A stretch of DNA of 64,000 bases from Trogon surrucura (lineage: Eukaryota > Chordata > Aves > Trogoniformes > Trogonidae): the NCBI GenBank assembly GCA_020746105.1, contig CM036621.1, forward strand, positions 23,580,501-23,644,500, given 5' to 3'. Position 1 is the stretch's first letter; each line of letters begins with the position of its first letter. Position numbers and translations under genes: made by a program. A model generated the notes under the pieces. That model was not told the origin of the DNA. It saw only the letters and a list, made by a program, of their open reading frames with translations, and searched no databases. Below, one piece after another: positions 60,070-64,000 of this stretch.

Positions 60070-60915
60070 AGAATGTGTAGAAACCTAGAACAGTTTTAGT
60101 TATTGCGGACATCTGGTCCAAACCTCTGCAGAAAGAAAGCAGGGCCATCATCAAAGTTAGATTGTTTTGGGTTTTTTAGGGCCATGTCCAGCTGGATTTT
60201 GAATATCTCTAAGGATGGAAGTTGTACAACCTTTATGGGCTACCTGGTCCAAGTAGTGGTTTGACCACTCTTCATTGTAGAAATTCTTTTGACTGTACTC
60301 AGTTGGAATTGTCCTTCTTCCAGCTTCATCTCTTCCTTCTTGTGTCCAGGAATAATCCAGCTCCTTCTTCTCTGTGAACTTTTCTTAGATACTTGAAGGC
60401 AGCAGGAAGGTTTCCCCTTTGGGTCAGCCAAGTCTTTCTTCATTTGTTAAGTGTTCTAGCCCCCTAATAATCTTGATGGCCCATTGCTGAACTCACTGCA
60501 TTATGTCAGTATCTTCCTTGTCGTGGAAAGCTCAAAGATGGACACGGAACTCCAGATGAGGTCTGGAGACTTATTTCCTGTGTTCTGAATATAAAACTTC
60601 GTCCTGCTGGTGACATGCTTGTTTGTATAGACCAGAATGTGATATACCTTCTCTGTGTGGGCGCACTGCCGACTCATGTTTCAAGCCTGGTCCATGAGCA
60701 CCTCCAGGATTTTTCCTGCAAATCTGTGTTGCATCCTGTCAACATTCAGTCTATAATGTTGCATGGGATTTAACCTGTCCTCATTGCATGGCTTTATATT
60801 TGTCTTCAAGCTTTCTGCAAGACCAATTCTCCAGCCTGTTGAAGATCCACTGAATGACAGACAGGCCTGTCCACCAGCTTATCAACCTGTCCGTCCCAAT
60901 TTACTGTCATACATA
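60070..60915 (-). mobile_element. Old CR1 LINE fragment, minus strand
   Basis: A strongly diverged CR1, antisense to ADK. The order of landmarks fits a CR1 3' part read backwards: TGGTCCAAACCTCTGCAG; GATTTTGAATATCTCTAAGG; TTGTGTCCAGGAATAATCC; CTAATAATCTTGATGGCCC; GGACACGGAACTCCAGATGA; and CAGCCTGTTGAAGATCCACT. Frames are riddled with stops. It resembles the fragment at 36068-37100 in age but not closely in sequence, so it may belong to a different, older subfamily. The edges are approximate. Confidence 0.85.
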
Positions 60916-63255
60916 ATGTCTTCCTCTCAGGAATGAATGTACGTATACTCAGTGGAGGAAGGAAGTTCATTCATCTTCATCTGGAGTTTTGACATGAATT
61001 ATGTCTACAGACTTCCCCCTTCATCTCCAGGATCCATATTCAGTTTTTCAAAGAGAAGACAAGCAATAAAGATGTTTCTGCTCTGTGATTCTCTCTCTCT
61101 CTCTTCAGTCATACAGTGTCTCCCTACACATCCTGTAGCAATCACCGTTTCCTGGATGACATGATGGGAAACTGAAGTCAAGACTGTCAGTAGACATACA
61201 TCATGAATTCAGGAAAAATATGTGCATCTTTTGCTGCGCATCTCAATGGAATTTAAAATTTTAGGTAAATGTATTCATAAAAATGTCTGCAAGTGCTATC
61301 TTTAACTTATTAAGCAGTATTTTTGGTTTACTAAAATAAACCACTTTTTTCTCTTAGGTCAAATGTTTGCTCAAATACTAGAGAGAGTGTCTTCATCTCA
61401 ATCGCTGGTTTAGAGCTTGCCTGAGAGTGTGCAGGGAGATTTATTTCCCTCCTCAGGAGACAGAAAAAAAAAGGCTGATGGTTGCTGCTAAAGGCTTTAT
61501 TGTGCAACCCCCTCTCCCCACTCTTCTAGTGAGAACAAGTTTATTCTCTGTCTTTAATTAACCCTCTAGTTATTTCCTGGTTTTCAGCATTTTCAGGATT
61601 TGTAAGAATCACTTCAACCTGGCCCCAGTTGATAACTTTATTTATTGATTAATCTCTTGTACTAATTGAGGTATGTGCTGACTTCAGTCTTCAGGTAATT
61701 CAGCTTTCTTGTCTATTTTGGAGGAGCTGGCTAATAGCACCCCTGGCTTTCCCAGTAAGTGGCCGTATATATTTATGTTCCAGATGTGCTGACGTGGATG
61801 TTTCTTGTTTCTGCTAAGTCTGTCTAGCCTTTTGAGGAAAGGGTTCTGAGCTAATTCGTGATTACTACTCTGAGTTCGCTATCTTAGGGATACTAATATG
61901 TTTTATTTTTTCAGAGCTTTTCCCGAAAATGGTAACACATGATTTAACTCCTTAGTAGTACCCACACTCTGCTGTAATCTGTGACTTGGATTTGTGCGTT
62001 GGGCTCAGAAATACCCACATGCACAGAGTCTCCGTTGAACTCCGTGGTTTAAAGCACTCTGGCTGTCCTCCATTACTGTGTTTCATTGAAAAAACATCTA
62101 CCTTCTCTGTGTCCCATATGTTGAACCTAGAGCTCTTAGACTTTCAGGTTTAATTTGAAAAAGCTTGGTGCTTTGTCTTCAGTCTAATAATCTTATACTA
62201 CACATCATATGCAGAGCATCTCTACACATGGATGTAGCCACAGAGAGTGAGACTTACGCTTTCAGGGGCATGTGGTACCTGAAAGGAAACAGAGAGAGAG
62301 GCTTTGCTTAGTTTGGTGGAACATAATTGCTTTTTACTTAGCAAGATACTTTTTACTTAGCAAGATGGACAAGGTTTTTTCAGCTAGGTCCTTGATGGAT
62401 TTTTAGGGTTTGCCAAAACTGAGAGATTTAATTTGCTTTTTCAGTTTGGTTTACAGAAAAATTACCACATTTATGCACATGTCTTTCTTGGATTTACTTG
62501 CTTCTCTGGTGGATTCCTTGTCATTGATATCATAATATTCATCAAGAATGAATCTGCTTGCCCTATTACTTGTACTGCTACAGAGGCAGTGTATTTGTTT
62601 ATAACAGTCAGGGTGTCTTGGGTTTATTTTGGTTTTGCTGTATTTTTTTAAAAATTTTCCAAATTCACATTAGTTCTCATTATTACCTTTAGGTTTTTAA
62701 AATTAAAGAGAGAAGCCCCAAGAATATTCCTGGGGTGAAATCACCCAGAACTATGCTATGTATTTTGATTTTTGGCTAGAAAAGGATAGTCTAACGTGTG
62801 GTTTTGATTTTTCTGTATTTGATCTGTTTAACTTACAGGAATGGTCGGTGGTGAGTGCTTCAGGAAGGTTGCAGGGAGACTTGGTTGCTGTCTTTATAAG
62901 AGATTCTGTTGGGCTTTTGTTGTTTGTTCGGTCTTTTTTGAATGGGACAAACAGAAATGACAGTGGAAGGTTGCTATTTTAAATAAAAAAATTTCCAGAA
63001 TTCCTAGTTTACTCACCTCCTAACACCTGTGCACAGTACTCCATCTGGAGGCAGAAACGTAACTTGGTACAAGCAGATCCACAATTCACTCCATCATGTT
63101 GTCCCTGGAGTGTAGTAGCATTTATATGGAAAAGGAGGATGCATATAACATCTATAGTATGCATGTTGGAGTCAGCAAAGGTTTTCCATAAGCATATGTT
63201 GTATGTATCATTACACGTTATTTATCTGAATAATATACTTAAATACTTCTCTGCG
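60916..63255 (+). other. ADK: ADK intron after the 173-bp exon, second part (no gene seen)
   Basis: About 2.3 kb of intron between the old CR1 and the non-CR1 LINE. It holds a short (TC)n run at 61090-61104 and a 19-bp tandem duplication at 62331-62368 (unit TTTTTACTTAGCAAGATAC, then the same ending GG). No recognised exon or repeat family. Confidence 0.85.
62331..62368 (+). repeat. 19-bp tandem duplication
   Basis: Two adjacent copies of a unit starting TTTTTACTTAGCAAGAT, differing only in the last two bases (AC versus GG). A simple local duplication. Confidence 0.85.
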
Positions 63256-64000
63256 GACACCCCCTTGTCCTACTGATGGTAACCTGTTCAACCTCAGGCG
63301 ACTGAAGGCCCACACTAAGACCCTCAATCTCCTTGTCCATGAGCTGCTTTTTGCTGATGATGCCACCCTTGTTGCTCACACAGAAGCAGCTCTGCAGCGC
63401 TTAACATCCTGCTTTGCAGAGGCTGCTGAGCTTTTTGGGCTGGAAGTCAACTTGAAGAAGACAGAAGTTCTTTACCAACCTGCACCTCAGGAAGTCTCCT
63501 GTCATCCCCACATCACCATAGGTGAATCAGAGCTTAAGTCAGTCCAGCAGTTCAGCTATCTAGGAAGTATCGTTTCCTCTCTCGGATGGTAAGATTGACA
63601 AAGAGATAGACAACAGGTTAGCAAAGGCACACAGAGCTTTTGGAAAACTCCATAAAAGAGTCTGGTGCAATAAACACCTGAAGAAAAGTACAAAGATTAG
63701 TGTCTACAGAGCCATTGTACGTCTAGTCTTTTATATGGGTCTGAATCATGGGTCATCTACCGCCACCACCTGCGACTCCTCAAACACTTCCATCAGCGCT
63801 GCCTCCGTACCATCCTAAACATCCACTGGGCTGACTACGTGACTAATGTTACTGTTCTTGAACAGGCAGGGGTCACCAGTATTGAGGCCATGCTGCTGAG
63901 GATGCAGCTGTGCTGGGCAGGGCACGTCTCCAGGATGGAGGATCACCGCCTCCCTAAGGTTGTGCTCTATGGTGAACTCACCACCGGCTGCCACAACAGA
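63256..64000 (+). mobile_element. Non-CR1 LINE retrotransposon, 5'-truncated, runs off the right edge
   Basis: This is a LINE of a different clade from the CR1 copies in the window. It starts within reverse transcriptase (TDGNLFNLRRLKAHTKT) and continues beyond 64000. The sequence is clearly less AT-rich than the intron to its left. The protein blocks (see the pseudogene entry) resemble jockey/RTE-type elements known from many animal genomes. AviRTE, an RTE family described from several bird lineages, is a candidate I cannot test here. The left edge at about 63256 is where recognisable coding similarity begins, probably the 5' truncation point. Confidence 0.85.
63256..64000 (+). pseudogene. 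Reverse transcriptase of a non-CR1 LINE, two frameshifts
   Basis: Three frames have to be combined. Frame one reads NLFNLRRLKAHTK, then HELLFADDATLVAH, with the catalytic FADD box at 63350-63361, then FGLEVNLKKTEVLYQPAP and FSYLGSIVSS. It is broken just before 63585 by extra bases, so this frame reaches TAA at 63590-63592. The second frame reads DGKIDKEIDNRLAKAHRAFG and KISVYRAIV to about 63720. A further indel near 63717-63730 leads into the third frame: LLYGSESWVIYRHHLRLLKH, CLRTILNIHWADYVTN, EQAGVTSIEAMLL and GHVSRMEDHRLPK, open to the window end. Two breaks in about 740 bp make it inactive but not very old. Confidence 0.85.

Overview
The window looks like vertebrate nuclear DNA, most probably from a bird. 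It is AT-rich, poor in long open frames, and carries several CR1 LINE fragments; the clearest 3' ends finish in the ATTCTRTGATT-type tail of sauropsid CR1. It also holds one LTR-like block that resembles an avian endogenous retrovirus LTR. Nothing in it looks prokaryotic, organellar or exogenous-viral.

The only host gene I can support is adenosine kinase (ADK), on the + strand. Two internal coding exons are present: a 79-bp exon (4936-5014) and a 173-bp exon (58691-58863). They join in phase 0 and together encode a continuous piece of the PfkB-family enzyme, including the GGSTQN nucleoside-site segment and the GCIGxDKFG motif. The intron between them is 53,676 bp. The ADK start, the other exons and both ends of the gene lie outside the window.

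Layout: 1-4935 is the end of the upstream intron. 5015-58690 is the giant intron, containing a minus-strand CR1 (14884-16010), a plus-strand CR1 of the same subfamily with a long open reverse-transcriptase frame (32612-34020), an old minus-strand CR1 (36068-37100), an unexplained GC-rich island (47740-48034), a probable solo LTR (52655-53056) and a short CR1 3' end (53240-53353). 58864-64000 is the start of the next intron, with another old minus-strand CR1 (60070-60915). At the right edge is a non-CR1 LINE reverse transcriptase (63256 to beyond 64000).

I found no operon, CRISPR array, rRNA or tRNA gene, and no strong case for a new defence or mobile system. The items most worth checking are the non-CR1 LINE at the right edge, a textbook-looking recursive splice site in the giant intron (42301-42319), the GC-rich island with a frame-compatible cryptic exon, and the long inverted CR1 pair that would form dsRNA in the ADK pre-mRNA.
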